A stretch of 64,000 nt of DNA, taken from the NCBI GenBank assembly GCA_018241685.1, contig JAFEDJ010000009.1:62001-126000 (forward strand), written 5' to 3'. A program made the position numbers and the translations under genes. The notes under the pieces were generated by a model that did no database searches, was not told where the DNA came from, and saw only the letters and a list, made by a program, of their open reading frames with translations. The stretch is from Pseudomonadota bacterium (GTDB lineage: Bacteria; Pseudomonadota; Gammaproteobacteria; Burkholderiales; Rhodocyclaceae). This document shows positions 17,039-30,025 of the stretch, piece by piece (position 1 is the stretch's first letter; each line of letters begins with the position of its first letter).

Positions 17039-18658
17039 ATGGCCGATAGCCAGCAGACCACCTATACCGACCTGCGCAGCGTCGAACAATACCGCAAGCT
17101 GCTCAGAAATCTCCACACGCTCAACGCCAGCGAGAGCCATGCCACCCTGGTGCGCATGCTCGAAGGCCTGCTGGCTAGTCCACTGGGACCGGAGGAACAA
17201 CTCGAAGTCCTTGAGGCCTCGCGCCAGACAATCACTTTCGTGCAGCACGAAATGTCGTCCCGGTATGCCGCCCACCCGCTACCTCCTGACAGCGCCGAAG
17301 ATGCCACGCTACGCCAGGTGGTCCGCCTGTGGAGCGCACTGAGCACCGCCTACGCCCGTCTGGCCGAAGGCCATGCCAGCAGTTCGGAAGAATTCCGGGC
17401 CCAATTGCCCCTGCTCGCCCAGCGCCGCATCCAGTATCTGGGGCAGATCATCATCGAACATTTCCGGGCCCACCGATCCGAACCACCAGGAGCGTGGAAG
17501 GCGGTTCATGACGCCTATCTCGAAGCAGACCGGGCGGGTGCAACGCACAGTCGGGTCATCGACCCCCTCAACAGCACTTGGAAAGCCCAGAGCCCGGACG
17601 AAGCCTATATCACGCTGTTGCTGATCGACCTGACCAATCCTTACGGACGAAATCAGCGCGAACTCAACTGGATCTGCCGCTGGGCCCAGCGCTTTGCACC
17701 ATATTGCGTCCTCCAGACCACCTGGGAACAGGACGATGTCCGCGCCTACGGCCTGGACCCCAACGAGGATCACGGGCTGCGTCCGGTCGCCCTGATCGGC
17801 TCCCGGCCAGGCATGCGCCGTTTCGACGGCCATCGCCTCGCCGCGCAGATCAAGGCCATGCTGGCGGAATTCAAGCAGGGCACCAGCCCGGCATCCCTCG
17901 GCCTCGGCGACGATTGCTCCCAGCCGGCATGCGCCCGGTTGCTGGTTTCCCTCTACCGTCCGTGGGGCATGTCAGCCGCCGGGCGGCGCTTTCCCCGTCG
18001 CAACAAAAGAGGGGAAAACAAGATCTGTACCGATTGGGACGGCATCGGACTGCTCGTATCGGGACAGCACTTCGAGCCCCCCAATCACCGTCAGCTGATG
18101 GGTAGCCGCTACGACATCAATGTGATCACCTTCGGCGCACGGGCGGAAGAGAGCGTGACCCCGCCGCTGCTCGATGCCGAGACCGAAGCCATACGGCGCG
18201 GTTCGAACATCGATGCCTGGGAAACGGTCGATCACTCGGTATCGGGCTTCCGGCTGCAACGCAAACATCCCGTGCAGCGAATCGAACATCACCAACTGGT
18301 CGGCATCAAGCCCAGCGACGGCACCCATTACCTGCTGGGCCAGGTCAGCTGGCTGATGTACGAGCCGGATAGCACGCTGTTGACCGGCATTCACCTGCTG
18401 GCGGGCCTGCCGAGCAGCTGCGCGGTGCGCGGCACCGGCATCAACGTGGGTCCCAGCGACCCCTATGCACAGGCCTTCCTGTTGCCGGAAATCGCCGCCA
18501 TGCGGGCACCGGCAACGATCGTGCTACCGGGCAGCTGGTTCCAGGCTGAACGGGTACTGGAGGTGCACACCGGCTCGGCCAGGCTGATCCGCCTGACGAA
18601 TCTGGTTGCCCGAGGCACCAATTTCGATCAGGCAACCTACGAATACGTGCAAAACTGA
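17039..18658 (+). CDS. uncharacterised 539-residue protein, possible degenerate PilZ-like C-terminus
   Basis: I do not recognise this protein with certainty. The N-terminal half is helical and soluble (many Glu/Arg/Leu heptads). A central segment (ITLLLIDLTNPYGRNQRELN) resembles a region found before PilZ-type domains in other betaproteobacterial proteins. The C-terminal part (DHSVSGFRLQRK, then YLLGQVSWLMYEPD) has the spacing of a PilZ beta-barrel, but the RxxxR signature is not evident. The start is ATG 17039 after GGGGA. It follows the HIT gene closely and converges with phoR (12 bp apart). No signal peptide or membrane span is seen. Confidence 0.5.
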   Translation: MADSQQTTYTDLRSVEQYRKLLRNLHTLNASESHATLVRMLEGLLASPLGPEEQLEVLEASRQTITFVQHEMSSRYAAHPLPPDSAEDATLRQVVRLWSALSTAYARLAEGHASSSEEFRAQLPLLAQRRIQYLGQIIIEHFRAHRSEPPGAWKAVHDAYLEADRAGATHSRVIDPLNSTWKAQSPDEAYITLLLIDLTNPYGRNQRELNWICRWAQRFAPYCVLQTTWEQDDVRAYGLDPNEDHGLRPVALIGSRPGMRRFDGHRLAAQIKAMLAEFKQGTSPASLGLGDDCSQPACARLLVSLYRPWGMSAAGRRFPRRNKRGENKICTDWDGIGLLVSGQHFEPPNHRQLMGSRYDINVITFGARAEESVTPPLLDAETEAIRRGSNIDAWETVDHSVSGFRLQRKHPVQRIEHHQLVGIKPSDGTHYLLGQVSWLMYEPDSTLLTGIHLLAGLPSSCAVRGTGINVGPSDPYAQAFLLPEIAAMRAPATIVLPGSWFQAERVLEVHTGSARLIRLTNLVARGTNFDQATYEYVQN

Positions 18659-18670
18659 ACTGTCCGGGCG

Positions 18671-20014
18671 TCACGCCACCATGCGCCGGACCGGGAAGCA
18701 GGCGGTGAAGCGACTGCCGCGGCCCGGTTCGCTGTCGATCAGCAGATCACCCTGATGACGACTCAACACGTGCTTGACGATGGCCAAACCCAGCCCGGTA
18801 CCGCCGGTTTCCCGTGAACGCCCCCGGTCCACCCGATAGAAGCGCTCCGTGAGGCGGGGAATGTGCTCAGGCGCGATCCCGATGCCATCGTCTTCCACCA
18901 TGTATTCGACGACCGCACCGCGCTGTCTCCAAGTTAGACGGATGTGGCCGCCAGCCGGCGTGTAGCGCACCGCATTGATGGCCAGATTCATCAGGGCGCT
19001 GTATAGCTCCTTACTATTGCCCAACAGACGGGCATGGGTCGAACAATCCAGGCTTATCGTGTGGCGGCCACCGGACACCACTTGCGCCTCCTGCTGGATT
19101 TCCTTGAGCAGGGTCGCCACGTCCACCGGCTCTTCGTGAAGGATGGGCGCACCGGTTTCCAGTGCCGACAGCGTCAGCAGATCCTGGATCAGGCGTTGCA
19201 TGCGGCCGGCCTGCTCAGCCGCCAGACCGAGGTAATGACGGATATCGTCCTTTTCCAGGTCATCGAGGCCATCGACAACGGTCTCCAGGAAACCACTCAC
19301 GACGGTCAGCGGTGTGCGCATTTCATGGGACACATTGGCCACAAAATCACGACGCATCGCCTCCAGACGCTCCCCCTGGGTGATGTCCTCCGACATCAGC
19401 AAGCGCATGTCGTCGCTGAAGGGCACCACGTGAACCATCAGGGTCCGTCCGATGGGCCGGCCAGCGGTGACGACCAGCGGCTCTTCGTAATGCCCTTCCT
19501 GCAAGTAACGCACGAAATCCGGCTGACGGACGATATTGGTCACCGGCGCCCCTTGGTCACGTGCCCGATCCAGGCCGAAATGCTGCTCGCCCAGGCGATT
19601 CACCCATTCGATGGTGTTGCTCGTCGACAGAAACAACAGGCCGTTGGGCATCGCCTGGCTGGCCTCGCGGAAGCGTTCCAGCGCCGCGGACAGGCGCTCT
19701 TTCTGGCGGCTGGCAGTACGCGCCCACCGGTTCACATCGGCAAACACGTAATCCCACAGGCCGAAAGCGCGCGGCAACGGGACCGCCTCGTCCACCGGTG
19801 TGCGTAGCCAGCGGACCAGTTTGAAGAGATTGTTGATGTGGTACAGCCCGACCAGCAGCAGCGCTACCGAGAAGGTGGCGAGTGCCGGAACCAGGCCGAA
19901 GAAAACGCCGACCGCGATCGCGAGCAGCGCAATGACCGTCAGAACCGTGAAAACCGCGACCCGAACATAGCTGATCGGCCGGATTTCCGTGACTTCTTCC
20001 AGAGGCGCTCCCAC
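18671..20014 (-). CDS. phoR: phosphate regulon sensor histidine kinase PhoR
   Basis: Membrane sensor kinase of 447 residues that phosphorylates PhoB when phosphate is scarce. Two hydrophobic segments lie in residues 17-60 with almost no periplasmic loop, as in other PhoR proteins. A linker and PAS domain follow (NGLLFLSTSNTIEWVN), then the HisKA phosphoacceptor box FVANVSHEMRTPLTVV, the N box MNLAINAVRYTP, and the G boxes DDGIGIAPEHI and GGTGLGLAIVKHV. It starts three bases after the phoB stop on the same strand, so the pair forms an operon. Confidence 0.93.
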   Translation of the reverse strand: MGAPLEEVTEIRPISYVRVAVFTVLTVIALLAIAVGVFFGLVPALATFSVALLLVGLYHINNLFKLVRWLRTPVDEAVPLPRAFGLWDYVFADVNRWARTASRQKERLSAALERFREASQAMPNGLLFLSTSNTIEWVNRLGEQHFGLDRARDQGAPVTNIVRQPDFVRYLQEGHYEEPLVVTAGRPIGRTLMVHVVPFSDDMRLLMSEDITQGERLEAMRRDFVANVSHEMRTPLTVVSGFLETVVDGLDDLEKDDIRHYLGLAAEQAGRMQRLIQDLLTLSALETGAPILHEEPVDVATLLKEIQQEAQVVSGGRHTISLDCSTHARLLGNSKELYSALMNLAINAVRYTPAGGHIRLTWRQRGAVVEYMVEDDGIGIAPEHIPRLTERFYRVDRGRSRETGGTGLGLAIVKHVLSRHQGDLLIDSEPGRGSRFTACFPVRRMVA

Positions 20015-20017
20015 GGA

Positions 20018-20728
20018 TCAGCGCACCGCCGCCGGCGTCTCCTGCTGGGTCGAGAAGCGGTAGCCGCTGCCGCGCACCGTCTGCACCAAGCCATCGTGGC
20101 CGGTGGGTTCAAGCGCGCAACGCAGGCGGCGGATGTGCACATCGACAGTGCGCTCCTCAACGAAGACGTGGTCGCCCCACACCTGGTCGAGCAACTGGGC
20201 ACGGGAATGGACGCGTTCCGGGTGGGTCATCAGGAAATGCAGCAGACGAAATTCAGTCGGGCCAAGGGTAATCGGGTTGCTGCCCGCAGCCAAGCGATGG
20301 GTGGCGGGATCGAGGCGCAGGCCGCCCAGTTCGACCGGATCCTCGGTGGTTTCCGGAGCCCGGCGGCGCAGCACCGCCTTGATGCGGGCCACCAGTTCGC
20401 GCGGCGAAAAGGGCTTGGTGATGTAGTCGTCGGCACCGGATTCGAGGCCAAGTACCTTGTCCTGCTCCTCGCCGCGGGCCGTCAGCATGATCAGTGGAAT
20501 ACCGCGGGTACGCTCCTCGCCGCGCAGCCGGCGGGCGAACTCGACGCCCGACATGCCGGGCAGCATCCAGTCGAGCAGGATCAGGTCGGGCAGTGCATCG
20601 CGCACGATGCGCTGGGCGGTTTCCGCATCCGACGCCCGCACCACATGGTGCCCGGCGCGCATCAGATTGGCGGCGATCAGTTCCTGGATGGCGGGCTCGT
20701 CTTCGACGAGCAGGATGGTGGCAGGCAT
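20018..20728 (-). CDS. phoB: phosphate regulon response regulator PhoB
   Basis: OmpR/PhoB-family transcription factor, 236 residues. Receiver domain at residues 1-125 with the acidic pocket VEDE and the phosphoacceptor Asp53 in LLDWMLPG, plus Thr and Lys of [11 protein letters not shown] and [11 protein letters not shown]. The winged-helix domain at the C-terminus contains the recognition-helix region [26 protein letters not shown], very close to PhoB of other proteobacteria. It is upstream of phoR in a two-gene operon and diverges from the DUF971 gene. Confidence 0.95.
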   Translation of the reverse strand: MPATILLVEDEPAIQELIAANLMRAGHHVVRASDAETAQRIVRDALPDLILLDWMLPGMSGVEFARRLRGEERTRGIPLIMLTARGEEQDKVLGLESGADDYITKPFSPRELVARIKAVLRRRAPETTEDPVELGGLRLDPATHRLAAGSNPITLGPTEFRLLHFLMTHPERVHSRAQLLDQVWGDHVFVEERTVDVHIRRLRCALEPTGHDGLVQTVRGSGYRFSTQQETPAAVR

Positions 20729-20894
20729 GGATACCTCAGTGGAATCTCTGGACGCAGGCAGTGTATTTCAGCAACTTGAACTTTTCATGACATGTCACAC
20801 CCGACGACAACCGTGCAATGACAGGCTTCAAGGGGAGCCGGCCTCACCTTCGAGTATCATTCGCACATTGCCCATAGAACCGACGGAGCCCCGC

Positions 20895-21320
20895 ATGGCA
20901 GGCCTGCACAAGGACGACCCCATCCCCACCGAGATCAAGCTGCATCAGGTCTCCCGCCGGATGGAAATTGCCTTCGATGACGGCAAGCGTTTCGAATTCA
21001 CCTACGAGTTCCTGCGCGTCTTTTCCCCTTCTGCCGAAGTGCGCGGCCATGGCGTCGGCCAGGAAGTCCTGCAACTGGGCAAGCGCGATGTGGACATCAC
21101 TCGCATCGAACCCGTCGGCAATTACGCGATCCGCCCGGTCTTCTCCGACGGCCACGACAGCGGACTGTATTCCTGGGACTACCTCTACGACCTTGGCGAA
21201 AGGCGCGACGAACTGTGGGAATCCTACCTGCTCCGCCTCACCACCGAGGGCGGCAGCCGGGATCCCGCCGATCTGCCACCACCGGCCCCGAAAACCGGTG
21301 GCTGTGGCCATCACCACTGA
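20895..21320 (+). CDS. DUF971 (gamma-butyrobetaine hydroxylase-like N-terminal) protein
   Basis: A 141-residue cytosolic protein with the DUF971 fold, seen elsewhere as the N-terminal domain of gamma-butyrobetaine hydroxylase but here stand-alone. Typical patterns are [37 protein letters not shown] and the region [21 protein letters not shown]. The C-terminus ends in a small histidine/cysteine-rich tail (GGCGHHH) that could bind a metal; this is seen in sequence, and its function is inferred. In beta- and gammaproteobacteria this gene commonly precedes ubiE, as here, which suggests a link to quinone or iron-sulfur metabolism that is not proven. Confidence 0.88.
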   Translation: MAGLHKDDPIPTEIKLHQVSRRMEIAFDDGKRFEFTYEFLRVFSPSAEVRGHGVGQEVLQLGKRDVDITRIEPVGNYAIRPVFSDGHDSGLYSWDYLYDLGERRDELWESYLLRLTTEGGSRDPADLPPPAPKTGGCGHHH

Positions 21321-21376
21321 ATCCCGATCGCCGGCAGGCTGCCGGTGATCCCATGCATCGCTCCCATTTCCAGATC

Positions 21377-22114
21377 ATGAACGACAAGACCACCCACTTC
21401 GGCTTCCAGAAAGTGGCCGAATCCGAAAAGGCCAGCAAGGTTCGCGGCGTTTTCTCCTCCGTCGCCAGTAGTTACGACGTGATGAACGACCTGATGTCCT
21501 TCGGCCTGCATCGCCTGTGGAAGACCTTCACCGTGCAGATCGCCGGTGTCCGCAAGGGCGACCGGGTGCTCGACGTGGCCGGCGGCACCGCCGACCTGTC
21601 CCTGGCCTTCGCCAAGAAGGTCGGGCCAACCGGCCAAGTTTGGCTCACCGACATCAACCACGCAATGCTGTCCCGCGGTCGCGACCGCGTCGTGGATAAG
21701 GGTTTCCTGCTGCCGGTCGCCCAGTGCGATGCGGAAAAACTGCCCTTCCCCGACGACTACTTCGACGTAGTGACGGTGGCCTTCGGCCTGCGCAACATGA
21801 CCCACAAGGATCAGGCCATCGCCGAGATGCGCCGTGTGCTGAAGCCCGGCGGCCGTCTGCTCGTGCTGGAGTTCTCCAAGGTCTGGAAACCCCTTGCGCC
21901 TGCCTATGACTTCTATTCCTTCAAGCTCCTGCCGCTGATGGGCGAGAAGGTAGCCAAGGACGCCGACAGCTACCGCTATCTCGCCGAGAGCATCCGCATG
22001 CATCCGGACCAGGAGTCCCTCAAGACCCTGATGGAAGAAGCCGGTCTGGCCCGCGTGGAGTATTTCAACATGACCGCTGGCGTCGTCGCGCTGCACCGGG
22101 GCTACAAGCTCTGA
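21377..22114 (+). CDS. ubiE: demethylmenaquinone / 2-polyprenyl-6-methoxy-benzoquinol methyltransferase UbiE
   Basis: SAM-dependent C-methyltransferase of ubiquinone and menaquinone synthesis, 245 residues. N-terminal THFGFQKV and [25 protein letters not shown], the SAM-binding motif [12 protein letters not shown], the VTVAFGLRN motif and the C-terminal [17 protein letters not shown] all match UbiE. I chose ATG 21377 because [10 protein letters not shown] is the usual N-terminus; an in-frame ATG at 21353 would add eight residues. ubiJ follows after 99 bp. Confidence 0.95.
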   Translation: MNDKTTHFGFQKVAESEKASKVRGVFSSVASSYDVMNDLMSFGLHRLWKTFTVQIAGVRKGDRVLDVAGGTADLSLAFAKKVGPTGQVWLTDINHAMLSRGRDRVVDKGFLLPVAQCDAEKLPFPDDYFDVVTVAFGLRNMTHKDQAIAEMRRVLKPGGRLLVLEFSKVWKPLAPAYDFYSFKLLPLMGEKVAKDADSYRYLAESIRMHPDQESLKTLMEEAGLARVEYFNMTAGVVALHRGYKL

Positions 22115-22213
22115 ACCGATAATAATGTCTTCGGCGCAGGATCCCTGCCGCCGGAGCACCTGCCTTGCATGACGCGGGGGCCACGGGTCCCTGCAATCCC
22201 TGACGGAGTGGAG

Positions 22214-22804
22214 ATGCTCGCCTCATCAGCCGTTGCCGGCCTCAACCACCTTCTTGCCGATGCGCCCTGGGCGCGGGAACGCCTCGCACCCTTTGCGGGC
22301 CGGGTCGCTGTGCTTCGCCTGAATCCGCTGGAACTATCCCTCGGAGTGGACGGTGACGGCTACTTCAACGAAGCCACCGCCATTGAGCCGGATGTCACGC
22401 TGGAGCTGCCGCTGGGCACGCTGCCGAAAGCCATCACCAGTGGCACGGACGCACTGATGGCAGACATCCGCATCAGCGGCAATGCCGACTTCGCCGACAC
22501 CCTCGGTTTCGTCTTCCGGCAACTCCGCTGGGACGGCGAGGAGGCCCTGGCCAAACTGGTTGGCGACATCGCCGCCCACCGCGCGGTGACGACGGCGCAG
22601 AACATCATCGGTTGGCAACGCCAGGCGAGCCGCAACTTTGTCGACAACCTGGTCGAATACTACAGCGAGGAGCGCCCGCTGCTGGTCAAGCGCCACATGC
22701 TTGAAGAACTGGCCAGCGCCAGTGCCGAACTACGCGATGATCTGGCACGACTCGAAAAACGTCTGGGCAGACTCGAAACCACTCGTCCTCAAAGGGCACG
22801 CTGA
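22214..22804 (+). CDS. ubiJ: ubiquinone biosynthesis accessory factor UbiJ (SCP2 domain)
   Basis: Accessory protein of 196 residues with an N-terminal sterol-carrier-protein-2 domain that binds lipophilic quinone precursors in the cytosolic Ubi complex. Recognisable parts are GLNHLLADAPWARERLAPFAGR, the strand pair typical of SCP2 (VAVLRLNPLELSLGVDGDGY), and a long C-terminal helical segment with coiled-coil character (ELRDDLARLEKRLGRLE). ATG 22214 is preceded by GGAG; a longer reading from 22169 has no ribosome-binding site. In many relatives ubiB follows ubiJ, but here a terminator and the convergent atpC come next. Confidence 0.88.
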   Translation: MLASSAVAGLNHLLADAPWARERLAPFAGRVAVLRLNPLELSLGVDGDGYFNEATAIEPDVTLELPLGTLPKAITSGTDALMADIRISGNADFADTLGFVFRQLRWDGEEALAKLVGDIAAHRAVTTAQNIIGWQRQASRNFVDNLVEYYSEERPLLVKRHMLEELASASAELRDDLARLEKRLGRLETTRPQRAR

Positions 22805-22893
22805 CACGGCACGCACCGGCCAGCGAACTTGGTGCGACGATAGCAGCACGAACGTACAAGTCCGCCACCGCCGGTGGTAATACAGGAAGCAGA

Positions 22894-22933
22894 AAAGAGA
22901 AAGGGCAGCCCTTGCGGACTGCCCTTTCTCTTT
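22894..22933. terminator. bidirectional intrinsic terminator between ubiJ and atpC
   Basis: A perfect 15-bp stem, AAAGAGAAAGGGCAG (22894-22908) with CTGCCCTTTCTCTTT (22919-22933), encloses a 10-nt loop. On the plus strand the descending arm ends CTCTTT and serves ubiJ. On the minus strand the arm likewise ends in CTTTCTCTTT and follows the atpC stop (22951), serving the ATP synthase operon. The symmetric A/T-flanked stem is a classic shared terminator for convergent units. Confidence 0.88.
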
Positions 22934-22950
22934 GCAACCGATCGTCTCGA

Positions 22951-23376
22951 TCAGTGACCGCGCTTCTTCAGCTTGCTGATTGCCGCGATCTGGGCCAGAG
23001 CCGACGCCAGTTCGGACTGGGCCTTGGCATACTCCAGGGCGGAACCCTGGTTCTGCAAGGCTTCTTCCGCCAGACGCTTGGCTTCCAGCGCCTTCGCTTC
23101 GTCCAGATCCTTGCCACGGATGGCGGTATCCGCCAGAACCGTCACGAGGTTGGGCTGGACTTCCAGCAGGCCACCGGCCACGAAAACCAGTTCCTCTTCA
23201 GGCTGGTTCTGGACCTTGACGCGCACGGCGCCCGGCTTGATCCGGGTCATCAGCGGCATGTGGCCGGGCAGAATGCCGAGCTCGCCGGCTTCGCCGGGCA
23301 AAGCCACGAATTCGGCCAGACCGGAGAAGATCTGCTCTTCCGCGCTGACGATATCGACGTGAATGGTCATTGCCAT
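22951..23376 (-). CDS. atpC: F1F0 ATP synthase subunit epsilon
   Basis: Central-stalk subunit of F1, 141 residues, near the usual 139. The N-terminal beta sandwich contains [34 protein letters not shown] and [20 protein letters not shown]. The C-terminal helical hairpin ([26 protein letters not shown]) can inhibit ATP hydrolysis in related enzymes. Last gene of the operon, 61 bp after atpD, with the terminator right behind it. Confidence 0.96.
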   Translation of the reverse strand: MAMTIHVDIVSAEEQIFSGLAEFVALPGEAGELGILPGHMPLMTRIKPGAVRVKVQNQPEEELVFVAGGLLEVQPNLVTVLADTAIRGKDLDEAKALEAKRLAEEALQNQGSALEYAKAQSELASALAQIAAISKLKKRGH

Positions 23377-23437
23377 AGCTATTTCCTCCTCAAACCGGCG
23401 ACCTCGCTAGAGAGCCGCCGGGCGATGGTCGCATTGA

Positions 23438-24841
<1,404 letters not shown>

Positions 24842-25711
24842 TTACACCGCGGCTGCGCCGCCGACAATTTCGGACAGTTCCTTCGTGATCGCGGCCTGAC
24901 GGGTCTTGTTGTAGACCAGTTGCAGTTCGCCGATCACGCTTCCTGCGTTGTCGGAAGCTGCCTTCATCGCCACCATCCGGGCACTCTGTTCGGACGCCAT
25001 GTTCTCGGCGACAGCCTGGTACACCAGCGCTTCGACATAGCGCACCAGGAGTTCGTCGATCACCACCTGCGCATCCGGCTCGTAGAGGTAATCCCAGTTC
25101 CCTTCCGGGGTACCGAGACGCTCGCCGGTCAGCGGGAGAAGCTGCTCAAGCTGGGGTTCCTGCTTCATCGTGTTGATGAAGCGGGAGTAAACAATGTGCA
25201 CTTCATCCAGCTCGCCATTCTGGAAGGCATCGATCATGACCTTGACGGGTCCGATCAGCTTTTCCAGATGGGGGGTATCCCCGAGCTGGGTGACGTGCGA
25301 GACCACCTTGGCACCAAGGCGCTGCATGAAACCCAGCCCCTTGTTGCCGATGGCGGTCACGCGGATGTCGCTGACACCCTTGCTTTCCCAATTCTTGAGC
25401 GCATTCAACCCGACACGCAGAGTGTTTGTGTTGAGGCCGCCGCACAGACCCTTGTCGGTCGTGACGACGATCAGCCCCACACGCTTGGCATTGTCCTTCT
25501 TGACGAGGAACGGATGCTTGTAGTCGGTGATGTTGGCTGCAGACAGATTCGCGGCGAGACGGCGGATCTTCTCGGCGTAGGGACGGGCTGCACGCATGCG
25601 GTCCTGAGCTTTACGCATCTTGGACGCCGCGACCATCTCCATGGCCTTGGTGATCTTTTTAGTGTTCTGGACACTCTTGATCTTGTTACGGATCTCTTTG
25701 CCGCTAGCCAT
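24842..25711 (-). CDS. atpG: F1F0 ATP synthase subunit gamma
   Basis: Rotor shaft of F1, 289 residues. N-terminal helix [20 protein letters not shown] with [15 protein letters not shown], the conserved [12 protein letters not shown] motif near residue 85 and the C-terminal helix [39 protein letters not shown] are all typical. It follows atpA by 21 bp in the operon. Confidence 0.97.
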   Translation of the reverse strand: MASGKEIRNKIKSVQNTKKITKAMEMVAASKMRKAQDRMRAARPYAEKIRRLAANLSAANITDYKHPFLVKKDNAKRVGLIVVTTDKGLCGGLNTNTLRVGLNALKNWESKGVSDIRVTAIGNKGLGFMQRLGAKVVSHVTQLGDTPHLEKLIGPVKVMIDAFQNGELDEVHIVYSRFINTMKQEPQLEQLLPLTGERLGTPEGNWDYLYEPDAQVVIDELLVRYVEALVYQAVAENMASEQSARMVAMKAASDNAGSVIGELQLVYNKTRQAAITKELSEIVGGAAAV

Positions 25712-25732
25712 ATTGCTCTCCGTATGCCCGCG

Positions 25733-27271
<1,539 letters not shown>

Positions 27272-27282
27272 TGCTTATGCTC

Positions 27283-27819
27283 CTAGTTCTTTAGCGCGGC
27301 GGCCATGTTCGCGAGCTTGCCGCGGACCGAGGCGTCGATGACTTCATCCCCAACGGCGATCTTCACCCCACCAATCAATTCGGGGTCGACGCTGACAGTC
27401 ACATTGAGCTTGGCCTTGAAGCGGGCTTCAAGGTCGGCAACCAGTGCGTTCAGCGTGGCATCGTCCATCGGGAAGGCGGAGGTGATGTTCGCCTCCTTGA
27501 CACCTTCGTGTTCGTTCTTGAGTTCAACGAACAGGTCACGGATCTCGGGAAGCACTTGCAGACGCTCGTTCTCGACCAAGACACGGACATAGTTCTGCTG
27601 ATCAGCAGACAGTCCGGCACCGGCGATATCGAGGAAAAGCCCTGCCAGTTGTTCCGGCAGGAGCTTGGGATCGGCGATGCAATCCCGCATTTGCGTATCG
27701 CTGGCTACGGTAGCCAGACGATCAAGTGCTTCCGACCAAGGCCCCAGCGCGTTGCCCGCGGAAGCGAGCTGAAAGGCCGCTTCAGCATAGGGGCGTGCGA
27801 TGGTGACATTCTCGGCCAT
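27283..27819 (-). CDS. atpH: F1F0 ATP synthase subunit delta
   Basis: Peripheral-stalk subunit linking subunit b to F1, 178 residues. Typical features are the N-terminal helical domain ([14 protein letters not shown]...ALGPWSEAL), the [23 protein letters not shown] helix and the C-terminal signature [26 protein letters not shown]. Three bases separate it from atpF, so translation is likely coupled. Confidence 0.96.
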   Translation of the reverse strand: MAENVTIARPYAEAAFQLASAGNALGPWSEALDRLATVASDTQMRDCIADPKLLPEQLAGLFLDIAGAGLSADQQNYVRVLVENERLQVLPEIRDLFVELKNEHEGVKEANITSAFPMDDATLNALVADLEARFKAKLNVTVSVDPELIGGVKIAVGDEVIDASVRGKLANMAAALKN

Positions 27820-27822
27820 GGC

Positions 27823-28296
27823 TTATTGAAGTTCCTGTTTCAGGTTGGCCAGCAGATCGGCATGGGCCTGAGCGTTGATTTCCTTGCGGAGAATCTTCTC
27901 GGCGCCAGCGACGGCGAGTTGGGCGACCTGATCACGCAGGGCTTCCTTGGCGCGTTGAGCAGCGACACCGGCTTCGGCTTCGGCGGCTTCACGGGCCTGG
28001 GCAATGATACGGGCGGCTTCGGCGCGAGCTTCATCGAGGAAGGTGGCAGCCTGCTTTTCAGCAGAGGCACGCACGTCCGTGGCGGACTCGCGAGCCTTGC
28101 GCAGCTCTTCAACGACTTTCTTCTCGGCATGAGCGAGTTCGCTCTTCGCCTTGTCCGCAGCCGCCAGCCCGTCGGCGATCTTCTTCGCGCGCTCATCGAG
28201 TGCCTTCACAATGGGGGGCCACACGAACTTCATCGTGACCCACGCCAGAATGAAGAACACAACGAGCTGGGCTACCAGGGTTGCGTTCAAATTCAC
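27823..28296 (-). CDS. atpF: F1F0 ATP synthase subunit b
   Basis: Membrane-anchored peripheral stalk, 157 residues. One N-terminal membrane helix ([29 protein letters not shown]) is followed by a long charged right-handed coiled coil rich in Ala/Glu/Lys/Arg. It matches the usual length of 156. Lies between atpE (36 bp upstream) and atpH. Confidence 0.96.
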   Translation of the reverse strand: MNLNATLVAQLVVFFILAWVTMKFVWPPIVKALDERAKKIADGLAAADKAKSELAHAEKKVVEELRKARESATDVRASAEKQAATFLDEARAEAARIIAQAREAAEAEAGVAAQRAKEALRDQVAQLAVAGAEKILRKEINAQAHADLLANLKQELQ

Positions 28297-28331
28297 GGTA
28301 ATCTTCCTTTAGTCAGGTTGAACCGCGAAAC

Positions 28332-28601
<270 letters not shown>

Positions 28602-28603
28602 TT

Positions 28604-28633
28604 AAATTGAAACTAAAACTGCAAATTGAAACT
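28604..28633 (-). repeat. direct repeat in the atpE leader (possible translation enhancer)
   Basis: The 11-mer AGTTTCAATTT (read on the minus strand) occurs twice, at 28623-28633 and 28604-28614, 19 bp apart, in an otherwise AT-rich 71-bp gap between atpB and atpE. In E. coli the atpE translation-initiation region has an A/U-rich enhancer needed to make about ten c subunits per complex. This leader may do the same; that role is inferred. Confidence 0.55.
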
Positions 28634-28648
28634 TGAAACCGGGACTGC

Positions 28649-29491
28649 TTAGTGGCTTTCGTGGGCCTGGCCGATATACACCAGGGTCAGCATCATGAAG
28701 ATGAAAGCCTGCAGCGCGACGATCAGGATGTGGAAGACGGCCCAGATGGAACCGGCAACAATGTGACCGAGGAAACCGAAGACGGTGGCGGTGCCGCCCA
28801 TCAGCGCGATCAGCATGAACACCAGCTCGCCAGCGTACATGTTGCCGAACAGCCGCATGCCGTGAGAAACGGTCTTGGCCAGGAATTCGATCATCTGCAT
28901 CAGGAAATTGACCGGATACAGCAGGGGATGGGAGCCGAAGGGGGCAGTGAAGAGCTCATGCACCCAGCCGCCGAAGCCTTTGATCTTGATGTTGTAGTAC
29001 AGACAGATCAGCAGCACGCCAACGGACATGCCGAGGGTACCGTTCAGGTCGGCGGTCGGCACGACACGCAGGAAGGCGTGCTCGTCACCGGAAATCAGCG
29101 CCCAGATCTTGGGCAGCAGATCGACCGGCAGGAAGTCCATGGAGTTCATCAGGAAGATCCAGAAGAACACGGTCAATGCGACAGGCGCTACGAACTTGCG
29201 GGATTCGGCGCTATGCACGATGCCCTTGGCCTGGTCGGCAACCATTTCGACGAGGATTTCGATGGCAGCCTGGAATCGGCCCGGCACGCCGGAAGTGGCG
29301 GCACCAGCGGCCTTGATCAGAATCAGCAGCGTGACGATGCCGAGACCGATGGAGAAAAACAGCGTATCGACGTTCCACACGCTCCAGTCGATGATCGCGC
29401 TCTGGGCGTGACCAGTCGAATTGAAGTGGGTCAAGTGGTGGACAATGTATTCACCCGCGGTAGGGGCGTGTGCTTCGTGGCCAGTGCTCAT
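28649..29491 (-). CDS. atpB: F1F0 ATP synthase subunit a
   Basis: Static proton-channel subunit in the membrane, 280 residues with several hydrophobic helices. The essential arginine is in [18 protein letters not shown], and the last helices ([19 protein letters not shown]) end in the usual C-terminus. The start is ATG 29491 ([24 protein letters not shown]), which gives the expected length; longer upstream reading runs into atpI. The atpI stop is two bases upstream. Confidence 0.96.
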   Translation of the reverse strand: MSTGHEAHAPTAGEYIVHHLTHFNSTGHAQSAIIDWSVWNVDTLFFSIGLGIVTLLILIKAAGAATSGVPGRFQAAIEILVEMVADQAKGIVHSAESRKFVAPVALTVFFWIFLMNSMDFLPVDLLPKIWALISGDEHAFLRVVPTADLNGTLGMSVGVLLICLYYNIKIKGFGGWVHELFTAPFGSHPLLYPVNFLMQMIEFLAKTVSHGMRLFGNMYAGELVFMLIALMGGTATVFGFLGHIVAGSIWAVFHILIVALQAFIFMMLTLVYIGQAHESH

Positions 29492-29493
29492 GG

Positions 29494-29835
29494 TCAGGTC
29501 TTCACCAAAAATGCAAATAAATTCGCCTTCAGCGCCACGACCAACCCGAGAAACAACGCCAACCAATGGACGTCTGGATACACGAGTCGAACGGTCGCCA
29601 ACAATCCTACGGTTGACGCGATCTTCAAGAACTCGCCAACAAAAAACGCAAGCGGGTACGACGCTGCTGGACGCTTGGAAACCGCGTGCAGACGCAGGGC
29701 GAAAAACAAATTGGGAAGAACACAGGCTGCGCCTCCCAACGCCGCCGACAACGCACCGCGCACCCCTGAAAATGCTCCAGCGATCAATGCCGCCAGAATC
29801 GTCGCGCCTATCTGCAGGAATACCGCTTTAAACAT
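29494..29835 (-). CDS. atpI: ATP synthase subunit I (assembly/Mg2+ factor)
   Basis: Small membrane protein of 113 residues with four hydrophobic segments ([75 protein letters not shown]). AtpI assists assembly of the c ring and heads the ATP synthase operon in many bacteria. I chose ATG 29835 because GAGAG precedes it and the length is then normal; an in-frame extension to 30024 has no family character. The atp promoter should lie in 29836-30003. Confidence 0.85.
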   Translation of the reverse strand: MFKAVFLQIGATILAALIAGAFSGVRGALSAALGGAACVLPNLFFALRLHAVSKRPAASYPLAFFVGEFLKIASTVGLLATVRLVYPDVHWLALFLGLVVALKANLFAFLVKT

Positions 29836-30003
29836 TGGCTCTCTGCGTGGCACGTCGGGTGTTGCGCCGTCCGCCGTACGAAAAACATGTGGATGATAGG
29901 GGTTAACCGCAGCCAAGTCAATCGCCGCGGCACCGCAGCATGCACTCGGAGTGTCCGTGGAATATGTTTTTTCATGGATTCCCCCATTGACAAATTCCAT
30001 AAA

Positions 30004-30025
30004 CATATCGATTATTGTCGACATG
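30004..30025. promoter_or_regulatory. candidate ArsR-family operator overlapping the start codon
   Basis: CATATCGA (30004-30011) and TCGACATG (30018-30025) form an inverted repeat with a 6-bp spacer and one mismatch. The right arm covers the ATG of the ArsR-family gene. ArsR repressors commonly bind such AT-rich 12-2-12-like or shorter palindromes around their own promoter. The gap also holds the promoter of the divergent ATP synthase operon. Inference from symmetry and position. Confidence 0.4.

Noticed and set aside
20807..20824. Possible Pho box upstream of phoB (CTGTCAT on the minus strand)
   Set aside because: Only one half-site matches; the second (CGGTTGT) is too poor to call.
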